This document shows, piece by piece, positions 1 through 8,380 of a stretch of 46,106 nt of DNA (position 1 is the first letter of the stretch; each line of letters begins with the position of its first letter). This stretch comes from Gammaproteobacteria bacterium (GTDB lineage Bacteria; Pseudomonadota; Gammaproteobacteria; Pseudomonadales; Azotimanducaceae), in assembly GCA_026706385.1 (NCBI GenBank), contig JAPOYV010000076.1, forward strand, positions 1 to 46,106. The letters run 5' to 3'. The translations under genes and the position numbers were made by a program. A model generated the notes under the pieces. The model saw nothing but the letters and a program-made list of their open reading frames with translations. It was not told the origin of the DNA and did no database searches.

Positions 1-154
1 GTCCGTGGACCATGAGGCGCTGGACCCAGGACCGCGCGCCGCCGGCGCGGACGCGCAGCATGAGCCCGTTGCCGTCGACGTGGCTTCCGGGACCGGCATG
101 GCGCACCATGCGTGCGGAGAGGGCGTTGCGCTTGAGCCTGGGCATGCGCGGCAT
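1..154 (-). CDS. Tyrosine-type integrase, N-terminal fragment (runs off window)
   Basis: The minus strand from the ATG at 154 reads about 51 codons to the window edge. The translation contains LKRNALSARMVRHAGPGSHV, then DGNGLMLRV and GARSWVQRL. This is the pattern of the DUF4102 N-terminal domain of prophage and integrative-element integrases, where a 'DG.GL.LRV...G.KSW..R' core follows a short basic start. The catalytic tyrosine-recombinase domain would lie outside the window, so activity cannot be judged. A second in-frame ATG lies at 145. The truncation is by the window, not by visible mutation. It suggests the left flank is, or borders, an integrated element. Family assignment is from motif recognition only. 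Confidence 0.7.
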   Translation of the reverse strand, partial: MPRMPRLKRNALSARMVRHAGPGSHVDGNGLMLRVRAGGARSWVQRLMVHG

Positions 155-374
155 CCGTTCCGGCGGAGAGGACGCAAGGCTACACGAATCGTGAGTCAAA
201 TCACAACAAGACCCACAACAAAATCTGGCGTCCGCTCGTCACAGGATGACACGGGGAGGCACCGCTAGGTACGCATGATGTGTCGTTTTAATACTGATAA
301 AACAGTGGTTTTCTTGAGTATCGCAAGTGTAGGAGGGTGCAGCGCAGACGCAGGACCGACCGCCGGGAGGCTCA
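155..374. other. Upstream region of the integrase, no gene seen
   Basis: The stretch is AT-richer than the rest of the window, especially 275-330. It includes a small inverted repeat, GTTTTA(N7)TAAAAC, near 288-306. On the minus strand TTGCGA and TTTTAT are about 18 bp apart and could be a weak integrase promoter, but this is speculative. I see no coding frame and no tRNA end that would serve as an attachment site. Confidence 0.3.
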
Positions 375-431
375 ACTCACACAAGCACTACCGGCCGCGC
401 CGCCGCCGGATTCCACCGGTGGCCCTGGACG

Positions 432-599
432 GCGAGTTCGGGTCTGTGGTTCGACGGCTGGAAGGGGCGCGGTCCGCCGCCGGGCCGCTACGCGGACGCG
501 GACCGCGAGCCGGAGGTCGCGTCGCCGCGGACGTGGCTGCTGTCGAAGGGCTGGCGGCGCATCGGGCTGGTTGATCCGTCCGAGGTGCCGGGGAGCTGA
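432..599 (+). pseudogene. Possible 3' remnant of an unidentified gene
   Basis: A plus-strand frame ending with TGA at 597-599 reads GLWFDGW, then PRTWLLSKGWRRIGLVDPSE before the stop. Its Trp-rich, non-repetitive composition looks more protein-like than the Arg/Pro-rich alternatives in other frames. No good start codon with a ribosome binding site is visible in this frame, so it could be the tail of a decayed gene or chance. Its position 30 bp before IS21-end-like repeats hints at a mobile-element context. I do not recognise a family. Confidence 0.22.
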
Positions 600-628
600 C
601 CCTCGCGGCTCGCCGGTGGTTGCCGTGT

Positions 629-714
629 GGCGACTGAAACACTGGACCACGCCTGGCAGTCCCGAGGGCTTCTCACTCCTGGCAACTGAAAACTGCACAC
701 TCCGGGCGATTGAA
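629..714. repeat. Three IS21-end-like direct repeats
   Basis: Three copies of the core GGC(G/A)A(C/T)TGAA occur at 629-638, 681-690 and 705-714. The second continues as AACTGCACAC and the first as ACACTGGACC. On the minus strand these read like TTTTCAGTTGCC and TTTCAGTCGCC. Multiple terminal repeats of this general look occur at the ends of IS21-family elements. No istA or istB gene is nearby, so at most an isolated end or remnant is present. Confidence 0.35.
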
Positions 715-719
715 CGTAA

Positions 720-889
720 GACGCTTCGAACGCCGCTGGGCCAGCATTGGCGGCTCGGGCGATCCGCACGACGTAGGCGGGTTATCCACGCCTTGTCCAC
801 AGTGCCGATCCCTCATCTTGACCCCCGGCGCTGGGGGCACGGGGTGGACAACCCTTTCGACGCCTTACGCGTCGCGCTTGGCCCCGTTC
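720..889. other. Intergenic stretch with DnaA-box-like 9-mers and a GC hairpin
   Basis: No coding frame is convincing here. TTATCCACG (782-790) and TTGTCCACA (793-801) each differ by one base from the DnaA box TTATCCACA and lie 11 bp apart in the same orientation. A third related 9-mer occurs inverted near 843-851. CCCCC(N6)GGGGG at 822-837 can form a hairpin but has no T-tract, so it is not a good terminator. Confidence 0.3.
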
Positions 890-2041
890 TTACCGCCGGA
901 ACGCGCTCCCCATTAGGTCCTCGAAGTTGCCGCGAAAGAAGCGATCCCGGTCCCCATCCGACAACGTCGCGGTCGAGCGATCGAACCGTCCGTACGGGTT
1001 GCGACCGCCTTCGACGTGCGGATAGTCCGACGAGAACATGCAGATCCCCGGCGCGGACTGCTCGACGATCCAGGAGGTGGGTTCCGTGGGGTAGGGGGTG
1101 ACGCGCACTTGGCGCGTGATGTACTCGCTCGGCCTCAGCTTCAGTTCCTGGAGTCGCGTCTCATGCCTTCCGAACGCCTCGAGCGCGGCGTCGAGTTGGC
1201 GCATGAAGCCCGGCAGCCAGAGCGCGCCGAGTTCGATCACGCCGACTTTGAGCTTCTCGAAGCGGTCCAGGACGCCGTCGAGGATCAGCATGGATAGCGC
1301 CTGCATGGGACCGTGCGGGATCGCCATGTAGGAGATCGAGCGGAAGTTTTCTTCGCCGCCGTGGAAGTCGGGGACCGGAGGCAGGCCGTTGTTCTTATGG
1401 GCGCGCGGCAGTACGCGGTCGGCGGCACCGACGTGGAAGAGGATCGGCAGTCCGGCATCGACCGCCTGCGACCAGACCGCGTTGAGGGCGACGTGGCTGG
1501 TGGCGTGGTTCTTGGGGCAGAGCCACGGTACGAGGAGTGCCTGGATGCCAAGCTCGATGGCCTCGGACGCGACTTTGGGTGCGCGCTCGAGATCGGCCAG
1601 CGCCACATAGCCAACGGGCAGCAGCCGGACATCCACCGAGCAGAACGCGACTTGCGCGCGATTCGTCGCGGACGCTGCGCCGTACAGCAGGTCGATGTCG
1701 TCGCCGTGCTCCAACTCCTCGAGCCAGACGTTGGGCGAGGTCGGGAATACGAGCTGACTGGCGACGCCGATCAGGTCGAGCGCCTCGCTGCGGTCGTCGC
1801 GGCGGAAGGACCCCGTCGCGGCGTGGTTCTTGCGCAACATGATTTCGTCCGCGTTGGCGTCGCGATAGGCCGGATCGTCGTGACGCGCGACGGTGTCAGC
1901 GAGTGCTGCAGCGTACCGGGTGCCGAATCGCGCGTTGAAGGCGTCGCGCACGCGGTGCTCGGCGAAGTCGTCCAGCCAATGGGCAAGTTCCATGACGTGG
2001 GAGTCGGCGTCGTGGACGACGCGGTCGGCGATATAGGGCAT
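890..2041 (-). CDS. Amidohydrolase family protein (Amidohydro_2)
   Basis: This 383-aa protein belongs to the metal-dependent TIM-barrel amidohydrolases of the Amidohydro_2 type, which include ACMSD-like decarboxylases and hydrolases. The N-terminal metal motif is HDADSHVME (about residues 9-17). A central barrel-strand histidine lies in LFHVGAADRV and the late motif is SSDYPHVEGG, where the Asp and His are typical metal or active-site residues. Length fits the family. The start is ATG at 2041 with no strong ribosome binding site. Two more paralogues of this family lie in the window (9598-10752 and 21204-22442). The substrate cannot be deduced. Confidence 0.88.
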   Translation of the reverse strand: MPYIADRVVHDADSHVMELAHWLDDFAEHRVRDAFNARFGTRYAAALADTVARHDDPAYRDANADEIMLRKNHAATGSFRRDDRSEALDLIGVASQLVFPTSPNVWLEELEHGDDIDLLYGAASATNRAQVAFCSVDVRLLPVGYVALADLERAPKVASEAIELGIQALLVPWLCPKNHATSHVALNAVWSQAVDAGLPILFHVGAADRVLPRAHKNNGLPPVPDFHGGEENFRSISYMAIPHGPMQALSMLILDGVLDRFEKLKVGVIELGALWLPGFMRQLDAALEAFGRHETRLQELKLRPSEYITRQVRVTPYPTEPTSWIVEQSAPGICMFSSDYPHVEGGRNPYGRFDRSTATLSDGDRDRFFRGNFEDLMGSAFRR

Positions 2042-2086
2042 GGCGGGGTCGGCGGCGACGTTGCGGGGATTCTAACGCCGCCCCGG

Positions 2087-3748
2087 TTACCCGGATGCGC
2101 GCTGAATCGTGTGCACGTGGTAGGGCTCGAGCGTGTCGATGGCGCCCTCGGGTTCGCCCCGTCGCCATTCGAACAGCCGGACCGTGACGGAACCGGGATC
2201 GATGTCGAGCAGCGCGAAGCCGTTCTTCTCGCGGACGCTCGCCACGTCCTCCACCTCGAGGCCGCTGGCGACCAGCGGCGGTGTGCCGCGGGCCCGGGAG
2301 GGCCAACCGACGCCGGTGCCCAACGGACCCGTCAGAATGGCATGGACCGGGTTCGGCAGGGCGAGGTCCTGGCTGTGCCGGATGCGGACATGGCCCGTGG
2401 CGTGCAGGTCACCGGACAGGACGACGCCTGCACGCTTGGGTTGTCCGCCAAGGGCGGCGAGGAGCCGTTGGTGCTGCAGGAACCAGCCGCGCTGCCAGAG
2501 GAACTTGCGTCGTGCCGTGGTGAGCCGGAACGTCTTCTCGCCGTCCGGCCGCATTTGCGCCACGGCAGTGTCGCCCTCGCCCGTGTCGGCGACGTCGGGG
2601 TACCACTCGCGCCACTTGCCCGCCGTCCAGCCGAACGGGTGGGACGGCACATGGAAGACGTGCCGGACACGCTGATCGGCGGTTCGGGCGACGAGCCACG
2701 CTTCCGACTCGGGCGGCACCAGGCCGGCGACGTCCCCCTTGAGGCTCACGAACCGGGCGCAGTCGTAGATCAGCGCCTCGGCGAGGTTGCCGTAGCGGAA
2801 CGTGCCGAAGCTCTCCGAGATGCCGGGCCCGCGGTCGCCGGCGCCTGCGCCGGACATCAGCACGGGGCGGTCTGGATCGGGCAGGAATTCGGGCATGAAC
2901 AGCTCGCGCGTGAATCGCGCAAAGGACAGTTGGTATTCATGGGGCGGCAACGTGACGAACCGACCGGTCGCCTCGTCATTCTCGAAGTAGTCGTGGTCGT
3001 CCGAGACGAAGTAGCTCGGCGTGGAGCGCAGCATGACCCCGTAGAGGTCCGCGAATTGGGGCTCGACGGCGTTCTTGATGGCGGCTTCGTTGACGGTGCC
3101 CTTGGCGGGAAGACCGGGGTCGAGCATGCCGCGCGAGGTATACCAGGCGTGGGCTCGCTCGCGGACATCCTCGCGGGCCGATTCAAGCTGGGTGCGCTGG
3201 TCCCAGTAGATGTGATCGCCGATGGCGATGGCGGCATCGGGCGCGAAGGACAGGGCGCGCCTGAGCAGACGGCGGCGCAGCGCCAGGGATAGAAACGGCT
3301 GGACGTCGCCGGGGTACGCCGGATAGCCCCCGGCGCAGGTATACGCCAGCAGGCGAACCGATGTCGGCTGCGCGTCGGGGGCCGGGTAGGTCTTGAGGGG
3401 CCACGGGTCGGTGAGCGGCGCCTGGCCGTCCGTCAGTTGCAGCGTGTACTCGTGGTCGGGCTTGAGGCCGCCGACGTCGAAGGCGAAATAGCGGCCCTCG
3501 GAGTCGGTCATCCGTGCGCGCACGCGCATGTCGGCGTTCGCAAGCACCGGCGGCGGCCGGGGCGAGCGAAAGGAGCACTTGATCAGGAAGCGGTCGTGAT
3601 TGGCGGCGGGCACGAGGTGTTTGAGGTCGCCCGACCACCAGCCGTCGTCGGCTCGCTCGCTTGCCGACGAACGCGCCATGGGCACGAGCGCCAAGGCTGC
3701 CGTCGCGCCGCTGGCGCGGACAAACCGACGCCGGTTCCAGTCGGCCAT
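2087..3748 (-). CDS. PhoD-like metallophosphatase, Tat-exported
   Basis: The 553-aa product starts at ATG 3748, preceded by a clear GGGAGGGG ribosome binding site. It opens with a twin-arginine signal (NRRRFVRASGATAALAL). The body carries alkaline phosphatase D-type metallophosphatase signatures: IGDHIYWDQRT, FVSDDHDYFEND and, late, LSGDLHATGHV. These are metal-binding Asp/His motifs of the calcineurin-like fold. It should act in the periplasm on phosphodiesters or phosphomonoesters. A longer frame upstream of 3748 exists but would bury the Tat signal, so I prefer this start. It lies 45 bp upstream of the amidohydrolase on the same strand and may be co-transcribed. Confidence 0.85.
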   Translation of the reverse strand: MADWNRRRFVRASGATAALALVPMARSSASERADDGWWSGDLKHLVPAANHDRFLIKCSFRSPRPPPVLANADMRVRARMTDSEGRYFAFDVGGLKPDHEYTLQLTDGQAPLTDPWPLKTYPAPDAQPTSVRLLAYTCAGGYPAYPGDVQPFLSLALRRRLLRRALSFAPDAAIAIGDHIYWDQRTQLESAREDVRERAHAWYTSRGMLDPGLPAKGTVNEAAIKNAVEPQFADLYGVMLRSTPSYFVSDDHDYFENDEATGRFVTLPPHEYQLSFARFTRELFMPEFLPDPDRPVLMSGAGAGDRGPGISESFGTFRYGNLAEALIYDCARFVSLKGDVAGLVPPESEAWLVARTADQRVRHVFHVPSHPFGWTAGKWREWYPDVADTGEGDTAVAQMRPDGEKTFRLTTARRKFLWQRGWFLQHQRLLAALGGQPKRAGVVLSGDLHATGHVRIRHSQDLALPNPVHAILTGPLGTGVGWPSRARGTPPLVASGLEVEDVASVREKNGFALLDIDPGSVTVRLFEWRRGEPEGAIDTLEPYHVHTIQRASG

Positions 3749-3871
3749 CAACCCCTCCCGTCTACGACACCGCGAGACGCGAAGCATGCCACTTCACTGC
3801 GCACCCGACGACCGTCGCACGTTTCAGCGTATGCTTCACCGGCTCACTCCGCACCACTTGGGAAATCACGA

Positions 3872-4624
3872 ATGCGCAACACCGTCAAAGAAAAGCTCGC
3901 TGCCGGCCAACAGGTGATCGGCGGCACCATCGACACGCCCGACCCGGACGTCTACTGCGCCATGGCGCGCGCCGGGTTCGACTTCCTGTGGATCGAGATG
4001 CAGCACAGCCCGTTGTCGTACCAGGAGGTCGCGCGGATGATCTGGGCCGGGCGGGATCTGCCCGCCATGCCGTTCATCCGGGTGCCGGATGCCACCGAGG
4101 GCGACATACAGAAAGCGACCGACATCGGCGCCCTCGGCATCATCGTGCCGATGGTGGTCGAGGTGGAGAAGATCAAGGCGGCGGCGCACTTCATGAAGTA
4201 CCCGCCGGCCGGGGCACGCAGCCTGGGTGGCGGCCAGTACGGCGCGCTCTACGGCGGCAGCTACCGTGCTGAAGCCAACGACAACATCGCCCTCGTGGCC
4301 ATGATCGAGTCGCCCGCGGGGGTCGAGAATGCGGCCGAGATCGCGTCGGTGCCCGGGGTCGACGTGGTGTTCTCGGCGGCGACCGACCTCAGCAGCTTCT
4401 CCGGCCATCGCCAGGGGGAGCCGGCGTATGAGGAGCTGATCACGCGTATTCGCGACGAGACGCTGAACGCGAACCGCAAGGTCGGCGGGCCATTGCAGTG
4501 GCGGACCCGGGAAGGATTCAGCTTCTTCCAGGCCCCGAGCGCGCCAGCGATGATTTCGCGCGGCGCACGCGAGTTCCTGAAGAGCGAGGAAACGGTGGCA
4601 CCGACCGAGGGCACGGAGCGGTAA
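3872..4624 (+). CDS. HpcH/HpaI-family aldolase
   Basis: The 250-aa product matches class II HpcH/HpaI pyruvate aldolases, which cleave 2-keto-4-hydroxy acids. Visible features are the N-terminal KEKLAAGQQVIGG block, DFLWIEMQHSP (metal or substrate strand), the RVPDA loop, GALGIIVPMV and the MIESPAGVEN motif, whose Glu is a metal ligand in the family. GGQYGALYGG corresponds to the phosphate or carboxylate-binding loop. The frame is open upstream, but ATG 3872 gives the usual family length. The gene is divergent from the PhoD-like gene and converges on the DUF6491 gene with 2 bp between the stop codons. Confidence 0.88.
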   Translation: MRNTVKEKLAAGQQVIGGTIDTPDPDVYCAMARAGFDFLWIEMQHSPLSYQEVARMIWAGRDLPAMPFIRVPDATEGDIQKATDIGALGIIVPMVVEVEKIKAAAHFMKYPPAGARSLGGGQYGALYGGSYRAEANDNIALVAMIESPAGVENAAEIASVPGVDVVFSAATDLSSFSGHRQGEPAYEELITRIRDETLNANRKVGGPLQWRTREGFSFFQAPSAPAMISRGAREFLKSEETVAPTEGTER

Positions 4625-4626
4625 GG

Positions 4627-5169
4627 TCAGTCGGAGCTCCGCGTCCGGCGCCTCTCTTGGCGCCGGGTTTCCTTCGCCATGTCGCTGACCTCCTGCCGCT
4701 CGGCGACGGCGATGCGGAGCGCCTCGACCTGGATCTCGTCAACGGGCTCGAAGTCGCCGAGCCGGCACTCGGCCGTGATTGCGATCCTGCTGAAGTACGG
4801 AACGCCACGGAACGGATCGAGTCGACAATAGGTGCCCGCATAGGCGCGGAAACGCAGGATCATCTCCTGTTCTAACCCGTAGCATTGGGAGGTGAGTTGA
4901 TTCAACCACAGCTCGCCTCGCCGGCCGTGGAACAGGACGAGCGTCTCGTCGAGGACTTCGACGTCGTCGACGTCCCGGATCCGAACGCACTTCTTCTGCT
5001 CCCGGTATTCGCTCTCGGAAAGGGGGTTGTTGAGAATCTCGTCGAGGTCGATGGGCGCGGGTTCCGGCATCGCGTCCTGCTCGTCGGCATCGGGCCCTTG
5101 CGCTTCCTCGCCTTGCGCGGCGAGGCCGAAGAAGCCGATCAGGACCAGAACGAGGAACGCGCGGGGCAT
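4627..5169 (-). CDS. DUF6491-like exported protein
   Basis: The 180-aa product begins with a hydrophobic signal segment (AFLVLVLIGFFGLAAQGEEA). A cysteine-containing domain follows: CVRIRDVDDVEVLDE, then SQCYGLEQEM, GTYCRLDPF and ECRLGDFEPV. This order of short Cys motifs resembles DUF6491 proteins of proteobacteria, whose function is unknown. The C-terminus is a charged Arg/Glu-rich tail. ATG 5169 is chosen because upstream codons are Arg-rich and unlike a protein start. It is the last gene of the nine-gene minus-strand run and begins 5 bp after the SDR stop. A role in the pathway is not evident. Confidence 0.75.
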   Translation of the reverse strand: MPRAFLVLVLIGFFGLAAQGEEAQGPDADEQDAMPEPAPIDLDEILNNPLSESEYREQKKCVRIRDVDDVEVLDETLVLFHGRRGELWLNQLTSQCYGLEQEMILRFRAYAGTYCRLDPFRGVPYFSRIAITAECRLGDFEPVDEIQVEALRIAVAERQEVSDMAKETRRQERRRTRSSD

Positions 5170-5174
5170 CGTCG

Positions 5175-5990
5175 CTAACGTCCCGGGGGACGGTACACCG
5201 TGATCGGCCGGCGCCGCGTAAGCCAACGCGGCTGCGCACGCCACGGTCGTCCCAGGGTCATGCCGCCGTCGAGGATGAAGGCCTGTCCGGTGGCGAACCG
5301 CGACTCGTCGCTGACCAGCCACAGCGCCAGGTTGGCGATCTCCTCCGGTTCGCCGACCCGCCCGAGCGGTTGCGCGTCGGCCATGTCCTCGTCGAAGGCG
5401 TCGCGGTCCTGGCGCCCCATGGCCAAAGGCGTCGCGATCACGCCGGGGCAGATGGCGTTGATGCGCACCTCGTGCTCGGCGAGTTCGACCGCGGTCGTGC
5501 GTGTCAGCGCGATGACGGCCGACTTCGCCGTGCTGTAGAGGTGCGGTCCCCAACCGGCCTCCATGCCGGCGATGGATGCGGTGTTGACGATCGAACCGGA
5601 TCGTTGCCGCTGCATCACCGGGGCGGCGTGCTTGATGCCGAAGAAGACGCTCTTCAGCAGGACGTCCATGGTGATGTTGTAGTCGTCCTCGGTGGTCTCG
5701 GTGATCGGCCCGAGTGCACCGCCGAAGCCGGCGTTGTTGTACATGGAGTCAAGCCGGCCCCAGGTCTCGACCGCGAGGTCCACCACGCCCTTGACCTGGT
5801 CCTCCCGGGTCACGTCCACGCGCGAGAAGAGGCAGGCATCGCCAAGCTCGTCTGCTAGCGCCTCGCCTTCGTCGACCTTGAGGTCCGCGATGACGAGGCG
5901 CGCGCCTTCGCCGACGAAGCGCCGAGCCGCCGCGGCGCCCATGCCGGTGGCGGCACCGGTGATGACCGAGACATGGCCCTTCAGTCTCAT
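5175..5990 (-). CDS. SDR-family NAD(P)-dependent oxidoreductase
   Basis: This 271-aa classical short-chain dehydrogenase has the cofactor motif TGAATGMG near residue 11 and DVT for adenine binding. It also has NNAG, the catalytic Ser in NTASIAG, Tyr/Lys in YSTAKS and ICPGVIATPL after the active site. About 30 residues beyond the usual C-terminal ILDGG motif form a basic extension. The start ATG 5990 overlaps the stop of the upstream HAD gene (ATGA), which indicates translational coupling. The context suggests oxidation of a hydroxy intermediate in a CoA-linked catabolic pathway. The substrate is unknown. Confidence 0.9.
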   Translation of the reverse strand: MRLKGHVSVITGAATGMGAAAARRFVGEGARLVIADLKVDEGEALADELGDACLFSRVDVTREDQVKGVVDLAVETWGRLDSMYNNAGFGGALGPITETTEDDYNITMDVLLKSVFFGIKHAAPVMQRQRSGSIVNTASIAGMEAGWGPHLYSTAKSAVIALTRTTAVELAEHEVRINAICPGVIATPLAMGRQDRDAFDEDMADAQPLGRVGEPEEIANLALWLVSDESRFATGQAFILDGGMTLGRPWRAQPRWLTRRRPITVYRPPGR

Positions 5991-6688
5991 GCGGAACAGA
6001 GCTGGTCGGCGAGGTCGCGGTAGTCCTCGGCGCGCACCTCGAAGCCCGTGGTCTCGCCCCGGCTGCCCATCTCTTCGAGTTTCGGCTTGACGTAGGCGGC
6101 CTTGAAGCCGGCCCGCTGCGCGGCAGCGAGGTCGCCTGGATGCACGGCTACCATCATGGTCTCGGCTGGCGTGACTCCGAGCAGCCGTGCCCCGGCATGG
6201 TACGCGGCGGCATCCGGCTTGTAGGCGCCCAGGAACTCGCAGGATATGTAGGCGTCCCAGTCGATGCCGGCGTGCTTCGAGCTGTCCACGACGATGGCGA
6301 GCGACAGCACGGTGAGTATCGACACGACGTAGTGTTCCCGCAGGCGGGGCAGCGACTCGGGGACGTCCTCCCAGACGCCGAGACGATGCCAGACGGTATT
6401 GAGTTCGTCGCGGTCGGCGTCCGACAGCTCGAGCGCCGGGTACTGGGCCGCCAACTCGTCGAGCACGGCCCGGTGCAGCGCGTCCGCGTTCTGCCACGGC
6501 AGCTTGCCCTGGCGGACTTCGGCCAGCTTCTCGAACATGCGCCGGCGCCAGGTGAACGCGAAGGCGCGATCGTCCACCTCGACTTGACGCTCTTCGGCCA
6601 AGTCGCGGACGGCCGCCCGGGTGGCCGTCTGCCAGTCGAATACGCTGCCGCCGACGTCGAAGGTCAGGGCCTTGATGCCATCGATCAT
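5987..6688 (-). CDS. HAD-superfamily hydrolase, haloacid dehalogenase type II-like
   Basis: The 233-aa product has the HAD nucleophile motif TFDVGGSVFDW (Asp near residue 10). A cap domain follows, then the late motifs CEFLGAYKPD (Lys) and VAVHPGDLAAAQRAG (acidic loop). The layout is that of type II L-2-haloacid dehalogenases, but the usual Ser-Asn-Gly of motif II is replaced by a TVLSLA segment and the DxxGT motif reads DVGGS. Dehalogenase activity is therefore uncertain, and a phosphatase-like role is possible. ATGA overlaps link it to both neighbours (the ACS gene upstream and the SDR downstream). Confidence 0.8.
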   Translation of the reverse strand: MIDGIKALTFDVGGSVFDWQTATRAAVRDLAEERQVEVDDRAFAFTWRRRMFEKLAEVRQGKLPWQNADALHRAVLDELAAQYPALELSDADRDELNTVWHRLGVWEDVPESLPRLREHYVVSILTVLSLAIVVDSSKHAGIDWDAYISCEFLGAYKPDAAAYHAGARLLGVTPAETMMVAVHPGDLAAAQRAGFKAAYVKPKLEEMGSRGETTGFEVRAEDYRDLADQLCSA

Positions 6689-8376
6689 GCGGTTCTCTCC
6701 ACTGGCGTGACTTGATCGCGTGCCCAACGATAGTCCGCCTTGCCGTTCGGACTGCGCAGGATCTCGTCGATGAACACGAACCCCTTCGGCAGTTTGTAGC
6801 GGGCGATGTGCTTCGCGCACTCGTCGAGCAGGCTTTCCTCGGTGGCGCGCTTGCCCGACTTGAACTGCACGATGGCGACCACCTCGTTGCCCCAGCGCTC
6901 CGAGGGGCGGCCGGCGACGACCGCGTCGTAGACGTCCGGATGATGCTTGATGGCCTGCTCCACTTCCTCGGCGAAGATCTTCTCGCCGCCGGAGTTGATG
7001 GTGACCGACTCGCGGCCGTGAAGTTCCAGCGTCAAGTCGGGCAACAGTCGGACCTTGTCGCCGGGAACCGAGTAGCGCACGCCGTCGACCACCGGGAACG
7101 TCTTCCTAGTCTTGTCCGCGTCTCCGAGGTAGCCGAGCGGGATGTTCCCGGTGCGCGCCCACCAGCCCAAGCCGTCGTGGCCGGGTTCGAGGACCGCGGT
7201 CAGGTCGTCGTTCAGCACGGCGTTGTGGGCGGAGAGGGTGAACCGTCCGGTTGCGGCACCCGACTTGGCGTTGCTGGTGTGCGACGCCTGGCCGCCGGTC
7301 TCGGACGACCCGGCACTGTCGATGATGTTGATCTGCGGGAGCGTCTCGATGAGCTCGCGCTTGATGTTGGCGGTCATGATCGCGCCGCCGGTGATGACGT
7401 TGCGCAAGGTTCGGCACTTCGAGCCTTTGTTGCGAAGTGCATCGAGGAGCGGTCGCGCGAAGGCATCGCCCACGAGGAGGAGGTTGTTGACGCCCTCGCG
7501 TTCGATGATGTCGACCACGCTCGGCGCGTCGAAGCGCTTGACCTCGTCCTGGATGACCACGGTGCTTCCGGTGTTGAAGGCCTGGAACGCGGCCCAGTGG
7601 CCGGCGCCGTGCATGAACGGCGGGGCGGGCAGCGTCTTGCGGTGGCTGCCGGTGGCGCGGTCGATGTAGCCGTCGATGTTGTCGATGACCTGGCCGTTGG
7701 TACGCCGCGCGCCCAGGCTCGCGATCAGGATGTCGCTGTGTTTCCACAGGACGCCTTTCGGCATGCCCGTCGTGCCGCCGGTGTAGATGATGTAGAGGTC
7801 GTCGGCATGCCACTCGAGATCGGGCTTGGCCGGGCTGGCGCCCGCCAAGGCGCTCTCGAACTCGACGGCGCCGTCGAGCAGCTCGCGCGGTTCGTCGTTG
7901 ACCTGGAGGAGCAGTTCGAGGGTTGGGACCTGTTCGCGAACGGCGGCCACGTGGTCGGCGAGCGAACTGTGGAAGACGAGCGCACGGGTCTTGGCGTCGT
8001 TCAACAGGTAGACCAGCTCTTCGTCGACATAGCGGTAGTTGACGTTGAACGGCGCGACCCGGGCCTTGTAGGCGCCGACCATGGCTTCGAGGTACTCGTT
8101 GCCGTTGTAGAGGTAGATGCCGAGATGGTCCTGGCCCGACTCCCAGTCCCTGAGGTCGGCGCGCTCGGCGTGCAGTCCTAGCCCACGGCCCGCGAGGAAG
8201 TTGGCGAGCCGGCGGGTCCGCTCGGTGAACTGCCGATAGGTGAAGCGCCGGTCGCGGAAGACGATGGCTTCGCGGTCCGGGACGGCGTCCGCGATGGCCT
8301 CGTTGACGGTGGCGAGGTTGAAGTGCAAGGGGCGTTGCTCGTCTGTGTGGCCGCGGAACGCCGGATTGTAGTTCAA
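6685..8376 (-). CDS. AMP-dependent acyl-CoA synthetase
   Basis: The product activates a carboxylic acid to its CoA thioester through an acyl-adenylate. Motifs are the P-loop-like YIIYTGGTTGMPKGVLWKH, SAGSSETGG, the hinge motif LHGRESVTINSGGEKIF and the C-terminal catalytic lysine in SPNGKADYRWA. No in-frame ATG suits. I use TTG 8376, 4 bp after the VOC stop (563 aa). TTG 8328, just before HFNLATVNEAI, is an alternative that matches the usual family N-terminus. ATGA overlap joins it to the HAD gene. It resembles FadD3/FadD17-type synthetases. It is likely the CoA entry step for the nine-gene operon. Confidence 0.87.
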   Translation of the reverse strand: MNYNPAFRGHTDEQRPLHFNLATVNEAIADAVPDREAIVFRDRRFTYRQFTERTRRLANFLAGRGLGLHAERADLRDWESGQDHLGIYLYNGNEYLEAMVGAYKARVAPFNVNYRYVDEELVYLLNDAKTRALVFHSSLADHVAAVREQVPTLELLLQVNDEPRELLDGAVEFESALAGASPAKPDLEWHADDLYIIYTGGTTGMPKGVLWKHSDILIASLGARRTNGQVIDNIDGYIDRATGSHRKTLPAPPFMHGAGHWAAFQAFNTGSTVVIQDEVKRFDAPSVVDIIEREGVNNLLLVGDAFARPLLDALRNKGSKCRTLRNVITGGAIMTANIKRELIETLPQINIIDSAGSSETGGQASHTSNAKSGAATGRFTLSAHNAVLNDDLTAVLEPGHDGLGWWARTGNIPLGYLGDADKTRKTFPVVDGVRYSVPGDKVRLLPDLTLELHGRESVTINSGGEKIFAEEVEQAIKHHPDVYDAVVAGRPSERWGNEVVAIVQFKSGKRATEESLLDECAKHIARYKLPKGFVFIDEILRSPNGKADYRWARDQVTPVERTA

Positions 8377-8380
8377 GCGG

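Noticed and set aside
1313-3292. A 659-codon plus-strand open frame
   Set aside because: It lies opposite the amidohydrolase and PhoD-like genes, which have clear motifs. Its composition is that of an antisense shadow in GC-rich DNA.
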